A DNA stretch of 64,000 bases from contig CM067374.1 of assembly GCA_034401795.1 (NCBI GenBank), forward strand, positions 94,766,398-94,830,397. Direction: 5' to 3'. The notes beneath the pieces were generated by a model. The model was not told the DNA's origin, searched no databases, and saw only the letters and a program-made list of their open reading frames with translations. Every line of letters begins with the position of its first letter. The stretch's first letter is position 1. The DNA is from Chaetoderma sp. LZ-2023a. Lineage: Eukaryota > Mollusca > Caudofoveata > Chaetodermatida > Chaetodermatidae. Positions 45,321-56,960 of this stretch are shown in pieces. The position numbers and the translations under genes were made by a program.

Positions 45321-46199
45321 ACGTGGTATATAAACGTATATTTTTGGGGTCTAGGAATTTATATTCCTAATCATTATAATCACCATATGATACTAAGTTT
45401 GCATTTCTACTCAGTGGCTATGTGAAACCCCTTAATCTGCCAATTTACTGACTTATAAATAACACAGAATGATAATATTCCTATTAGTCTTAGAATATCT
45501 GGACTATGTGTACTCATATATGTCAATAACTATTTGGTTCTGTACATAGATAATAAGGTTGGATCATTACTCATTAGAACTCACACCCATGTCTATGTCT
45601 ATGCCATTGATGCAGTTCAAAGAGGTAAAATTCCAAGAGAAACCTGTAGCATAATAGTGATAAATACTGATGTTACCAATGAAATGACAATTGCACCACT
45701 TTCCACTCTGGTGCTATCTGCTTCTAAATTGTTGGATGCAGTTGTGCTAGTCAAACAAGGAGACGTAAACCCTGATCGAATCACGCTCAGTGAGGATATC
45801 ATAAAAGAACAACAGTGACCATCCAAAATGGAGAAAATCTCAAAATTAGCAAATCTCAACTAGACCAGGGCCAGTTTTATAAAGGGTACATAAGTACACT
45901 AGGGTTCTTATGTATGATGTAAATATCAAATTACGCACTTTTGTGAAACTGGCTCCAGGTTGTCTATCTGTCATGAGAAGTGTATCATTCCATTGAGCAG
46001 CCTTATACTGAAAAAACGTTGACAAATGTATCACTTCTTCCTCGGTTCCATGAGAATACTCACTCGACATGTATGATATTTTATGCAATTGGTTAATGAT
46101 TGAACACGAAGTACATCACTTACATGATACACGGATTCATATGGTTTCTGCAGACTAGACAGCCACTCTTTGTTATTGGTAAACATGTACTGTAGTTTT
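45321..46199. other. Unassigned; includes a 94-codon frame
   Basis: The plus frame at 45534-45818 (IPRETCSIIVINTDVTNEMT, LVLSASKLLDAVVLVKQGDV) is moderately protein-like and lies upstream of the pseudogene at 46200-47115, so it could be a distant part of it. I could not match it to a family. Confidence 0.3.
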
Positions 46200-47115
46200 G
46201 GCCAATGGAGAAGATAAACTCGTGGTTATGATGGGTGGCTTACATGCAGAGAGGGGCATTTTATAATTACTCAGAGATTGGCTTTCGGGGAGTGGCTTGG
46301 CGATGGCTTTGCAAAACTAGGGTATATTTTCAGGGATGGATATAGACCAATCCGATGAACCGATAAATGAACTTATAAATGTGCACCCAAAACAAAGCTA
46401 GAATCAAGGTCTAGAGAATATCTTTCATCATTAAAAGCTAATTATACTCTTTTGTAAAGGCTTTACACTGCATGCCCCGTGCGACAGGAAAAAATTGCGA
46501 CATTCACTCAGCATGAAATCCAGAAATGCCCTCCCTTTTATTTCTGATATGGGCCACGAGCGGCATGGCTCTAAATCAGACATCAAATACTCCAGATGTT
46601 ATTGCTGATAGTACTGTGATTGTAAATGTGCTCAGGCCAGAGGGAGAGTCGAACATTTTCAGATTTTCCCAACAGTATGGTATACATGCTATGCATTAGA
46701 TCCCAGATAGAGATGGCCAGTATGGCTGACATCGTGTGGGATAGATATATTGAAGCTAGTCTAAAGCAATCAACTAGAGAGCACATAATCGATGGAGAAT
46801 GCGCATGCACAGTGGATGAGATTTCCTCCACGGACTCCTATTTCATTAAACTGGCAAAGATTCCTCAGGAATGACCAAAACAAGGTAGACCTGTTTCATT
46901 ATTTAGCTGAATGTGCTGAATCACATCCGGATGGATAAATACTCATCAGAACACAAGATCGCTCAATTTTGACTGCAGATCAAACTGACCTGGACGATCT
47001 AAACCTCTTCAACCGAGGGGTTGGCAAATGTCTGTTTCTACATGTTGTGCATTGTGCAAAGCAAGGACTCCAAAAAAGAATAATCCTGATGAGGTTTTCT
47101 TGGTTTTACAGCATT
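46200..47115 (+). pseudogene. Pseudogene of an uncharacterised invertebrate protein family (MGGLH ... DIVWD ... FLHV)
   Basis: Several blocks recall a large, uncharacterised family found in many copies in marine invertebrate genomes: KLVVMMGGLHAERGIL and LLRDWLSGSGLAMALQN (46209-46320), MADIVWDRYIEASLKQSTRE (46717-46785) and CLFLHVVHCAKQGLQKRIIL (47030-47090). In intact members, as I remember them, these read VVMMGGLH-E, DIVWD-Y---SLK--TRE and LFLHV-HA---G. Here they sit in three frames with multiple stops, so the copy is dead. The family's high copy number suggests that it travels with a mobile element; its function is unknown to me. Confidence 0.6.
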
Positions 47116-47426
47116 TCAATGCATTTAAACTTGATGAATTGTGTGTTAGCCTCGGTGTTGGATATTAATGATTTTCTATGCTGTAAGTGGTGTGATACGG
47201 TGTCTAGTTTCCTCTGCCATGCCAAGAAATGAGCATGGTCAGCATGGAGTGCATGTTCACCATTTATTGATGCCTTTCTTATTCTATCAGCATCATCGGA
47301 AGGGGGCGATTCTGAAACACTGGATGAAATATCAAGGTCCATTCTCACGAGATACAGTAGAATACGTGCATTGAACAATTTAGATGAGGCGAGAAAGTAT
47401 CTATTTTCTCATGAAACTCGTATAAT
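47116..47426. other. Tail of the pseudogene and flank
   Basis: Weak continuation of coding-like text (LNLMNCVLASVLDIND) to about 47170, then no signal. Confidence 0.35.
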
Positions 47427-47828
47427 GGACTTTTCCATTTTTAGATAAGCCTCATCCATCTCTATCTAAGCTCTACACACACCTCGCTCGTGTTGGGATT
47501 GATCGATCTCTGAACTCCCTGGCAATCAATTTCCATAAAGCCATACAGGTAAGCTGTTGACTATTTTGAAAATAATTTGACTGGGTGCGGTTGCTACCTA
47601 TGGCAGCAACAGCGCCCAATCAAATTAGTTTCAAAATATTCAACAGCATGTTTATTAAATAATAGCGATACATTAAAATTCGTACAACATGTCGGACTAT
47701 TAAGAGTTAAAGACGGGCTTAATAGAATCATTTATGACGTACTGATTATGATGTCATCCTACACGCCACTTAGCTGATTATGACGTCATATGACGTCAGA
47801 TCATCGATGGATACTCTGAAAAGGTGAA
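47427..47828 (+). mobile_element. Family A element (A1), full length
   Basis: GGACTTTTCCATTTTTAGA, CCTCGCTCGTGTTGGGATTG, hairpin AAAATAATTTGACTGGGTGC ... GCGCCCAATCAAATTAGTTT, TTTATTAAATAATAGC, two octamers in TGACGTCATATGACGTCA (about 47780-47797) and end TCTGAAAAGGTG. About 402 bp. A convenient reference copy. Confidence 0.95.
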
Positions 47829-48635
47829 TTGACAACATTGCACCAACTAAAACAGCCTTTCTCCGACATGTTGAGAGACCTAATTATCAGGTCGGTTATG
47901 TGTGTATGGTCACAGACTCGATATATCATGGTATGTTCAGCACTCCATATCGTGATACATTCAATGCTCGTATCGTGAACTCCTGCTAGGTGTATTCCAT
48001 CGTTAGGATCTGAGGCATCGTATTTGAATCATGCCATATTGATATGCTAGCTAAATATACTTCAGTTAGATTTACACTATGCAGAAATGTGGTCGTGGTA
48101 ATTTACTCTACATGACTTGTGATAGGATGTGGGTGAGCAAAAAGTTAGGTAAAGAAATCGATGTAGATTCAAGAATTATGTGCCATTTACATCAGAAGGA
48201 GTACATTTTTCTTTTCATATTATTCTGACACTAATCATATGCTATCAGCAACTTTGTTGCAAATGTTTCAGAAGCAATAAAATGCATATATTGATAACAA
48301 GTTTGGGCCCTTTGAATGGAAAATTAATATTCCTTTACTGAAATTGTTTTCCGATCTTAAATAAAAGCAGGAATTTTATGGCACTGCAAACTAATTATTC
48401 AGGGACCAGACCTTGGAGAAATCTAAAATGGCTGTCATTGAGGACGATACGTATGTCATAAAAGATTCTTTGACAACAAATGTTGCTTTAAACAACACAA
48501 TGTCGTTTGTATATTGAGTAGACATCACAAAGTAGGGGTAGAGTATTCGTATGGTGGCCATCTTAAAGGCCAAAAAGCGCATCATATGAGGATAGTGACA
48601 ATGACAAACATAGATTCATTGACACCGAAAATGTT
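47829..48635. other. Unassigned sequence
   Basis: No gene recognised. Parts (48410-48560) have the style of dispersed repeat F text (GGCCATCTTAAAGGCC), but I could not align them. Confidence 0.35.
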
Positions 48636-48639
48636 GGTG

Positions 48640-48862
48640 TAGACACTGAGATAATGTTTCTATGTTGTCTAGATACTTAGTTATTAGTGTAAATAGCTTT
48701 TGATGAAGGCCATTTTGAAATTCCCGATGGCGGTCAGATACCCTGGAGATGGCGATGCGTACCTTCTCTTAAATGAATTTCCATATCGTGACAGACATGT
48801 GTGCCAAATTTCATATTTTTGTCAATAAGTGCACAATTTTTCCCATAACCACAGTACTGTAA
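48640..48862 (-). repeat. Dispersed repeat F, copy 2
   Basis: Reverse complement of the text at 45124-45320 (see there). Confidence 0.8.
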
Positions 48863-48950
48863 TTGGATTGGAAGACAGTGCCGCCGCTTAAGGCAGCGAT
48901 CGCTAGCATTGGAATCCAATTATGTTTAATATATTCAAAATAACACTTCT
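48850..48950. mobile_element. Family A-related palindrome, variant V
   Basis: TGTAATTGGATTGGAAGACA, GTGCCGCCGCTTAAGGCAGC, then ATTGGAATCCAATTATGTTT and ATATTCAAAATA. Same plan as 54649-54731, but the stem has decayed. Confidence 0.7.
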
Positions 48951-48989
48951 TACATCGTGTTAAAAATTGTGCTAACTAACATGTTTCTG

Positions 48990-49170
48990 TTTTTGTTTTG
49001 CGAACAACTTAAGTTATTTCTTGTCTATTTCTAAGCTGTACTTTAAATCCGTGGCTGTGTGTTTATGGTATGCAACATTGTCAGTTTATGTTATTCCTCC
49101 GAAACTATTGAGCCATCTAGCGCAAGTAAGAGTTGCCTGTTCTGTCTGAACATGGTATTGTTGATCTTAC
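48990..49170. repeat. Dispersed repeat E, second part
   Basis: GGCTGTGTGTTTATGGTATG, AGTTTATGTTATTCC and AAACTATTGAGCCATCTAGC match 53460-53580 in order. Confidence 0.75.
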
Positions 49171-49225
49171 GAACCAAAGAATGAGAAAACATTTAGTGAA
49201 GTAACGGTACAGTAGAACTCATAAT

Positions 49226-49632
49226 GGACCTTTCTACTTTTAGCTATGCCCGCCCATCTCAATCTACGCTCCACCAACACCACATCCGTATTGGGATCGA
49301 TCGATCTCTGAACTCCCTGACTATCAATTTCCAGAACACTATACATGTAAGCTGCCGAATATTTTGAAACTAATTTGACTAGGGGCTGTTGCTGCCTATG
49401 GCAGCAACAGCGCCAAGTCAAATTAGTTTCAAAATATTCAAAATATTCGACAGCATGTTTATTAAATAGTAAAGACGTACTATTCGTACAATGAGTAGGA
49501 CTATTAAGAGTTAAAGACGGACCAAATAGAATCATGAATGACGTAATGATTACGACGACAGCATACACGTCACTTGGTTGACTATGACGTCATATGACGT
49601 CATATGATGGATTGATAAACTAGGAAAGGTCC
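49226..49632 (+). mobile_element. Family A element (A1), full length
   Basis: GGACCTTTCTACTTTTAGC ... CTGACTATCAATTTCCAGAA, hairpin GAAACTAATTTGACTAGGGG ... AGTCAAATTAGTTTCAAAAT, TTTATTAAATAGTAAAGACG, octamers in TGACGTCATATGACGTCA (about 49586-49603), end ACTAGGAAAGGTCC. Flanked AT both sides. 407 bp; a short duplication of AAAATATTC lies by the right arm. Confidence 0.95.
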
Positions 49633-49689
49633 ATTAAGCTAACATATTTCCAAAATTAAAACAGAATCTTGTTAGTTATTGGACGTCAT

Positions 49690-49755
49690 TGACCTGCATT
49701 AGGTGGCAATGTCTTCCAATCCAATTAATTTGAAAATAAAACATTCCATATTACG
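49690..49755. mobile_element. Variant V half palindrome
   Basis: GGTGGCAATGTCTTCCAATC, CAATTAATTTGAAAATAAA: the right arm only. Confidence 0.55.
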
Positions 49756-49849
49756 TTTTCTCTTGTCTTTGAAACGTAGTTATTTCTGAGCTGTAATATA
49801 ATATTCTCTTTCAGATGCAATTTGAAGCTAAGAAGTGTTAAGCCATTAC

Positions 49850-50100
49850 AGTATTAATCCCTTCATCATGTTAATTGTCAAGATTGATCAGGAAAATCCA
49901 AAACGTTTTCTCAATAAGTGTCCATTTGCAGGCCAGGAGAAGACTATTTTGAAAATTTACTACTGGAATGGCTGGCTCGTTAGCCATTCTATTGGTAAAT
50001 TTTCAAAAATAGTCTTCTCTTGGCCAGTAAATGGACTTTTCTCATGACCATTGTAAAGCCATTTTGAGCGGTTTGACCATTAAAGGGTTAACAAAGCTAC
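49850..50100. mobile_element. Foldback family B, complete copy
   Basis: TCCATTTGCAGGCCAGGAGA, AAATTTACTACTGGAATGGC, then AGCCATTCTATTGGTAAATT and TAGTCTTCTCTTGGCCAGTA. The outer end ATTAAAGGGTTAA at 50090 mirrors TTAATCCCTTCATCATGTTA at 49855. About 250 bp; the clearest copy. Confidence 0.9.
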
Positions 50101-50274
50101 AGAGAACAAAAAGAGTTACAGAAATTCTGAGGAATTACAAGTGATAAGAATTTGTTTGCGAAAATTTTCTAGATGGAAAGAAATTTGAAAATAATGTCTT
50201 AAAATTCCATTATTTTTTTTGAAAAATTAAGCTAAGAGGGTTTGTAAAACAAGAAAATAAATTGATCTGAACTG

Positions 50275-50552
50275 AATAATGTGCTTCTTAATATCATAAT
50301 AATGTGCTTCTTAATATCATAATAATGTGCTTCTTAATATCATAATAATGTGCTTCTTAATATCATAATAATGTGCTTCTTAATATCATAATAATGTGCT
50401 TCTTAATATCATAATAATGTGCTTCTTAATATCATAATAATGTGCTTCTTAATATCATAATAATGTGCTTCTTAATATCATAATAATGTGCTTCTTAATA
50501 TCATAATAATGTGCTTCTTAATATCATAATAATGTGCTTCTTAATATCCCGA
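50275..50552. repeat. Perfect 23-bp minisatellite, 12 units
   Basis: AATGTGCTTCTTAATATCAT plus AAT repeats with exact 23-bp spacing from about 50281 to 50534. I found no substitution between units until the last, which degrades to ATATCCCGATGATG. No ORF crosses it. Confidence 0.97.
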
Positions 50553-50891
50553 TGATGTTGCTTCATTGGCGCCGCTATTTTATCTCCTTTTGCGATAGTT
50601 TGTGATGCCATGTAGGGGAAGATTGAACCAAGAGGATCTTATGTTATACCTGATAGAGCTAAACATTTAATATACGGAAGCATGTCTATAAGTGTTCTTA
50701 TTTTAACATCAATTCTTATATATAGACTACTCAATATCCAAGAAGATGCAAATTATAAATTTCACAAATATTTAAAAATGTAAACACATATCTAACGGCC
50801 GTCTTTGATGTTTCGAGCGTTGTGGAGCTTGCATTTTGTCTGTCGCCTGCGCATTACACATTTTCTTTGTTCTTTCTAATTGGATTGTGTC

Positions 50892-50967
<76 letters not shown>

Positions 50968-51519
50968 GCTCACACCAGTTTCCATAAGAACAATAAAAAA
51001 TAACAAATATCAAAAATACTGAAAATTTCCAAATTTGTTTATATCTCGGAGGTAATGCATCTTTAAAGTGTGTGATACATTTGATGTGAATTTAAATGAC
51101 AACGACTTTGTGATTTTATTTATCACATAAGCTAATATTGGAAATTTTCACGCTGATTCTGACAATTTTATTGCCATTGTACACTGTCTTTTCGTTATCG
51201 TTGTAGCTCTTTACCGCTACGATCTCTTACCAATACGTAGCAAAAACTAGTAACAAATGAAACATCTAATTCTCTGAAGTAGTAGATACATCTTACTTGA
51301 TCTTTAATTTCAGCGCTTTCTGTTAAAATTTATCAAAAGGTTTCATTCTAGGCGATTGCGTGATTAAATCGAAAATCGCGATTTTAATTTACATCGTGAA
51401 TTTATATGATTAAAATGAAATAATCAAATAATCGTGAATAATTCTATTGCATAAAATATTTCAAAACCTACCTTTTAATTAATCTTTAATGCAATCAGTC
51501 ACGAAAATTTACACTTTGA
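50553..51519. other. Unassigned, with (TA)n at 50893-50966
   Basis: Contains an uninterrupted (TA)n run of 37 units. The rest shows no recognised feature. Confidence 0.6.
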
Positions 51520-51700
51520 TCAGCGAATGTATGTCCTTTTGCAGGCTAAGAGAATGCAATTTTTGTAAATGTATCATTAGACTGGCTGGCTTGATGCTCG
51601 AGCCAGGAATACCACTGATACATTTTCAAAAATAGTCTCCTCAGTCTTGGCCTGCAAATGGACATTTCTAAACACCATTGCAGCTTTCGTTATGCCTTAT
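51520..51700. mobile_element. Foldback family B copy
   Basis: TGTCCTTTTGCAGGCTAAGA ... AGACTGGCTGGC is mirrored by GAGCCAGGAATACC ... AAAATAGTCTCCTCAGTCTT, GGCCTGCAAATGGACATTTC. Confidence 0.85.
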
Positions 51701-52139
51701 GTCGGTGTGACTTGTAACCAGGCCGATTAATCGAGTAATCATGATTATTCTTAAATAATCGATCGTTATCACTCGAACAATCGTACACGCCTCTTTCATT
51801 CTACTCTTATTTAGCAGTAGCAAAATAAAGTTACAAGCAGTAATGCCACACCATCGCTACTAGGCGACAACGGACGAAGTAATATATTGCTCTCAACGCG
51901 CATCACGAGCCTAGCGCATGACTTTATTATACCAGTAGGATGCAGATTTGTAAAATGATATGATATGTAACGGTTTCATGAATGTTATGTAATATAAAAC
52001 AAGATTGCTTGTGTGATAAAGCACGTTCATTACAAGATAAAATCTATCACCATTTTGAAATTGATTTTAATGGAAGCTGTTGTTGCCTACGTCACTTGAC
52101 GACGAGAAGACATGGTCACGAATAACTACTTACACACAC
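51701..52139. other. Unassigned sequence
   Basis: No recognised feature apart from a GATTAATCGAGTAATCATGA-rich patch near 51725. Confidence 0.35.
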
Positions 52140-52555
52140 GCTGTGAAAGATGGTGATGTTGATGGCATGCCAAGGCAATTGAAGGTATAGGGATATATCA
52201 GAAGAGTCGAGAAAATATTCTTATCTTTCGGGTTTCAGGGAATTCTGCCAAGAATACAAAACACATTCAGATAAAATAAATGTTGTTGTCCTTCACGTAA
52301 ATCTAGAACTAAAAATCACCACGTCAAGAAAAGACATGAAACAGAAGTAGACAACAGTGAATGCCATTAGATCCATCATAGGTTACCTGGGGATTATGGC
52401 GAATATGAGAAATTTACGATTGTACATAGCACCCAGAGTTATAAATACACTAAGGGAAACAGATACAGTTTTACGGCTGCAATAAATAATTGCTGAAGGA
52501 TGATTAAGGTACGATTGCATATCTTGAAAATAGTGATGTTGAAAGATGCTGCATT
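52140..52555. repeat. Dispersed repeat D, copy 2
   Basis: See 43085-43460. It runs into a variant V right arm (GGCAACGGCTTCCAATCAGA, TTAATTTCGAAACATTCC) at 52562-52605. Confidence 0.85.
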
Positions 52556-52691
52556 CTTATATGGCAACGGCTTCCAATCAGATTAATTTCGAAACATTCC
52601 ACAGTTTTCCTGTATGATAGCGTTGAAAATTGGATATGGGGAATTTATCGGTTAAAGGGTTAAAGCGGGAACACTAGTACCGTGCGAACAA

Positions 52692-53035
52692 TCTGAATGG
52701 AGTGGTCCATTTTCAGCTTTGCCACACCCATTTCTAGCCAAGCCCCACCCAGATCTTATGCGTTTAGGAAGCAATTTGAAACTTTGAAACCTGAAATTCT
52801 AGAATAATAAATTTCAACGTAAGTATACAGGTACACTGATGCAGGTTTTGAACGTAATTTAACTGGGTGGGTGGTGCATATGTTTGTTAAATTGTAAATT
52901 CATCAAATACATACATTTCGTACAATTTCGTGACAGAGTTTTAGATTTCGTGAGAGAGCTACGTCATTTTAATTGTGACGTCAGAGAACATGTGCCGTAT
53001 TTGATTATGACTTCAGATACTCGAGAGACAAATCG
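52692..53035 (+). mobile_element. Family A element (A2)
   Basis: GGTCCATTTTCAGCTTTGCC, AAGCCCCACCCAGATC, AAATTCTAGAATAATAAATT, hairpin reduced to TTTGAACGTAATTTAACTGG, then TTTGTTAAATTGTAAATTC and TGTGACGTCAGAG (52976). Confidence 0.8.
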
Positions 53036-53109
53036 TATGTCTGCATTCTTTCGTGTGCTGGTCTGTCAAGTGATCGTACTGTTTTCTGCTTAGAAGACGA
53101 TGCGTCTAT

Positions 53110-53585
53110 TGGCACCCTGGAGTAGGCAGTGGATGAATTAGGCCATGAGTGGCTTTCCTCACTACAAGAAAGTGTTTAGAATTTCAATGAAGGAAGAACA
53201 TTTTTCATGTCCTATTAGTTGCAAAAGAGAATATTTATACCTTTGACCTTTGAAGTATCAGACAATATCCCACGTTCAGAGTAATTATACAAGTAACTCG
53301 GTAAATAATAGGTTCAAAATATTCACCACAATATGTCTTACTCCTTTAAGAATTTCTATCATCTGTGGTCTCTAAATGAAACGAAAAAGTAAACATCTAG
53401 AGAAATTACTTGTAACAAGCGAGGGTGGCATGGGCCACATGGGTCAAAACCCCACCTAAATCTGCGCCTGTGTGTTTATTGTATGCAAAAACACCAGTTT
53501 ATGATATTCCCTGAAACTATTGCGCTATCTAGCGTAACGACGAGTTGCTCACAACTCTTCTGACCAGTATGGCACACCGTCACGT
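53110..53585. repeat. Dispersed repeat E
   Basis: Shares ordered blocks with 44690-45020 in its first part and with 48990-49170 in its second, so it is probably the longest copy of repeat E in the window. Confidence 0.7.
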
Positions 53586-53619
53586 GAGGTGTGAATTTAG
53601 CTTGGCCATAAACGGGAAA

Positions 53620-53800
53620 TGGTGACTGCACAAGCCCCTGAGTTCCCAGAATCCCAGTTTCGACGTAACTGTACAGGAAAACCGCTAACTATTTTGAAAC
53701 AGATCCGAAAGGAATCTGTTTCTGCCATAAACAGCAACAGGTCCCTGTCAGGCGAGCTTGAAAATATCCATCGGGATATAGTGAATGATTTTGGTGGTGA
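53620..53800 (+). mobile_element. Family A element (A2), decayed
   Basis: GAGTTCCCAGAATCCCAGTTTC, ACTATTTTGAAACAGATCCG, TCTGTTTCTGCCATAAACAG, CAACAGGTCCCTGTCAGG. Both stem arms are diverged. Confidence 0.65.
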
Positions 53801-54645
53801 CCTTTCGGTTTGGAACGGTTAATCTTCTTGGTTGGCAATCGAGTTGCAAAGTACTATTAGAGCTATATGATGTCTTGCGTTGACGAGACATGACAGACAC
53901 GCGGATTGCAAAACAGATAGTCTGATTGACAGATCAACAAATAAACGGATGGAGAGACAGACATGCGGATCCCTATATATTCGCTCTAAGAACGTTATGC
54001 CGGGATGTGGGATTGAATGACAATGAACGTCCCTTGTCGAATGAAATGGATCATAATGTAATACAACATAATATAGAGAAATAATGAGTTCAATGACTTT
54101 CCGAACGAGAAAATCAGAAAATCGACATTACTTTTGTGGATGCCATCATTTCTTTTCAATCATTTATAACCGCTATCAAGGTTATCGTCATTACCTAGCA
54201 GCCAACACAATTCATGTTATATCAAAGAACCTCTCATCGCATTTCCGCTGCACCAGACGTCAACCCTTACAGCACTATAAACGGATTATTATGACTTGAG
54301 TGAAAACGAAAATTTATTATGAGAGAAATGGGCCGAAATACCATTGTTATGATGACATATATATCAGATCAGCGTGACATTACAAGAGATTAACCGACTC
54401 AATGCTGCAGGGAAATGTTTCTATTCGGTAGAGGTTGATTTACGTAACGCGCGTGTGTTAAAAGCATGGCGCGTTGAATAAGAGTTGGGGTGGAGACGGT
54501 GGTGGATGGGGTGGGGTGGGGTTGATAGGTGGCGCTCATCGTGGTGCTCTTTGAGAACTGGGGACCTTGACACCAGATGTTCGGAAGAGTGATGTACAGT
54601 ACAGCTCACAGATAAGTTAAGGTGTTCTCCAAAAAACCCCGTCCT
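53801..54645. other. Unassigned sequence
   Basis: No gene or repeat recognised; a G-rich patch (GGGGTGGGGTGGGG) near 54507. Confidence 0.35.
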
Positions 54646-54648
54646 GGT

Positions 54649-54731
54649 GAATATTTCGAACATAATTGGATAGGAAGATATTGCTGCCTTAGGCAGCAAT
54701 ATCTTCCAATCCAATTATGTTCGAAATATTT
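54649..54731. mobile_element. Variant V hairpin, near-perfect
   Basis: Arms of 40 bp: GAATATTTCGAACATAATTG, GATAGGAAGATATTGCTGCC, then TTA, then GGCAGCAATATCTTCCAATC, CAATTATGTTCGAAATATTT. About two mismatches. Same plan as the family A hairpin (GAATATTTTGAAACTAATTTGAC) with a different stem. Confidence 0.9.
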
Positions 54732-54739
54732 AAAAGTGG

Positions 54740-55440
54740 GGCCTACGCTTTATTTTATCTTAGAAACATGTGAATTTATTTTATCTGTATTGGGAAACAG
54801 GTAAAAAGGAGATCATACGAGCTGAATCGTTTGTTAATTCACAGTCTAAATACAGCGCTAAATGCTGTTCTAATTAAAATACGTGGAATTAAGGGAAAGA
54901 TGAGTCGTGTTAGCCCTCTGATCTAGAAAGCGCAAATTCGCAATCGCATCTACTAATCTTAATACATTTTCGTTTACATATATAATAGCTGATAGATCTA
55001 GAAATATAATATCTGGAACCATGTCCAAAAAGCAATTCTCGTGGATATGCACTGGCATCTTAGCATCGATACAATATTGGCACTCAATATCAAAGAGAAT
55101 TCCAATTATAAATTCCACAAATACTAACAAGAGAAACGAGATATTGCAAACCCTCGTCCTTCTGTTTTTGTCACATTATAAAAGTTTTCCGTTTTTCAGG
55201 AGTTTTCGGAAGACGCCAAAGGTTGTGTACTCTTAATGCATTGTGACTATTGTCCCACCATATCTTGCGCTTACATTTTTGCCAAAAAGTCCATGATGCT
55301 CCGAGATATCCACAGAAACATAATGTGATCCGATCCAGATCTGGGTTCATTTCACAGATCAGCGCCGAAGTTTAGATATAATCTTACACCACACGTTCCT
55401 TTGTTGTGTTAAAATTTGATCCAAACAATATCAATAATTC
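54740..55440. other. Unassigned sequence
   Basis: No gene or repeat recognised. Confidence 0.35.
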
Positions 55441-55455
55441 TTTCGAGATACCGCC

Positions 55456-55533
55456 ACAGACAGACAGACCGACCGACCGACCGACCGACCGACCGACCGA
55501 CCGACCGACCGACCGACGGCAGGCAGGCAGGCA

Positions 55534-55566
<33 letters not shown>

Positions 55567-55603
55567 ACAGGCAGGCAGGCAGGCAGGCAGGCGGGCCGTC
55601 AGC

Positions 55604-55634
<31 letters not shown>

Positions 55635-55640
55635 ACAGAC
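55456..55640. repeat. (GACC)n then (GGCA)n tetranucleotide arrays
   Basis: About 12 GACC units (55469-55516) pass into about 29 GGCA/GACA units (55518-55638), interrupted once by GGCGGGCCGTCAGCCA near 55590. Open frames on both strands are artefacts. Confidence 0.97.
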
Positions 55641-55974
55641 CAGAGAGCAATAGACTCTTCCCCTAAAAATGTAAACACAAATCGGACGGCTGAATTTATC
55701 ATCATTTCGCGGAGAAACCAGAGTATTTGCTATATAGTAAGTGCTTGCGAATCATCACAAAAGGCAAGTATAAACAAATATTTTTTATTTTCTCACCCGG
55801 ACAGAATGACCACGTGAGCCAATGCCATGGCTACCGTTCGTCATCCGTCAGTCGTCCGTCCGTCCTTCGCTTTCGTCCTTCAACTTTTCCTGTCAAGAAC
55901 CACATGCGTATTTCTGCAAAGTTTGGTATTAATTAAGTATAATTTGGCCATAGGAACGTCTACCAGTATCATCA

Positions 55975-56960
55975 AACGAAGATGATTTGGCCATCTTAGA
56001 TTTTGGCTCGTTTTAGAAACGTCTTTAAAAAATCTTGTTCGTATTCAAAAGTGATCGGGACAAGCTTTGGGAAATATGATTAAGGACAAGGGCCATTCAA
56101 GTGTGTTCAAGGGAAGTTAGTAGGCCTACGTTAAACAATTGGAATATTGGAATATTTTGTATTATAGACTTTGAAACCGAAATTGGTTGTGTTTAGCTTT
56201 TTGTGTATATGATGATTTCAAATTTGCCATTTTGGATACTGTCGAATAAATGGGTTTGTCGACCATCTTGGATTGTTTCCCGCTACCAAACTTCCCATAG
56301 TAAAGCAATGGGAAATTCAAAATCTCTTGTTCTCGAGAACTGGTGTATTAATCTTAGCCAAATTCGGTAGGACGGATCCTTGACCCATCGGCATCAAACT
56401 TTGCTGAACAAGGTAACTGACCTATTAGGTCAACGCCCATCTTGAATTTCGTCCATTTTAAACACATATTTAAAAGCCATCCTCTACTAAACTGCTTCGG
56501 GGATTGGTTCGAAACCCACCAAAAATCAGCCAATGCAATAGCTGAACCAGATTTCTTCGAAGAAGCTTGAAGATGCTTAGGAGGCCATCTTGGTTGAGAT
56601 AGCTTTCACGAAATAGTTGGGAAATATGATAATAGACTAGATGCCATTCGAGTTTGTTCAAGAGAATTCAGTACCTTAAACATGGCAGCCATCGACCAAT
56701 CATAATTCAGCATTTTGGTGGCCATATCTGGGGATTTTGATGAATTCTGAAGCCGAAATTGGTTTTATATATGTTTTTCGGTATGATGAATTCAGTATCT
56801 CTACTTTCGCAACCGATTTGGTTAAATAGGTTGATGCCCATCTTTGATTTTTCCCCGCCAACACTCGAAGGTCGAGACCAATTGGACAGGTTTCAAACAA
56901 ATTTGGTAAGTTGGTAGGACGCTTCCTTGTTCCTGTTAGAATTCTCACCAAAACCTTCAG
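55975..56960. repeat. Diverged ~560-bp tandem duplication
   Basis: TTGGGAAATATGATTAAGGA and CCATTCAAGTGTGTTCAAGG (56068-56112) recur as TTGGGAAATATGATAATAGA and CCATTCGAGTTTGTTCAAGA (56618-56660); CCGAAATTGGTTGTGTTTAG recurs near 56753, and GGCCATCTTGGATT-like words occur in each unit. Confidence 0.7.

Noticed and set aside
50275-50552. 23-bp direct repeats considered as a CRISPR array
   Set aside because: There are no spacers; units are contiguous.
56500-56575. GGTTCGAAACC, a tRNA B-box-like word
   Set aside because: No A box at the required distance upstream and no cloverleaf; it lies in a diverged tandem duplication.
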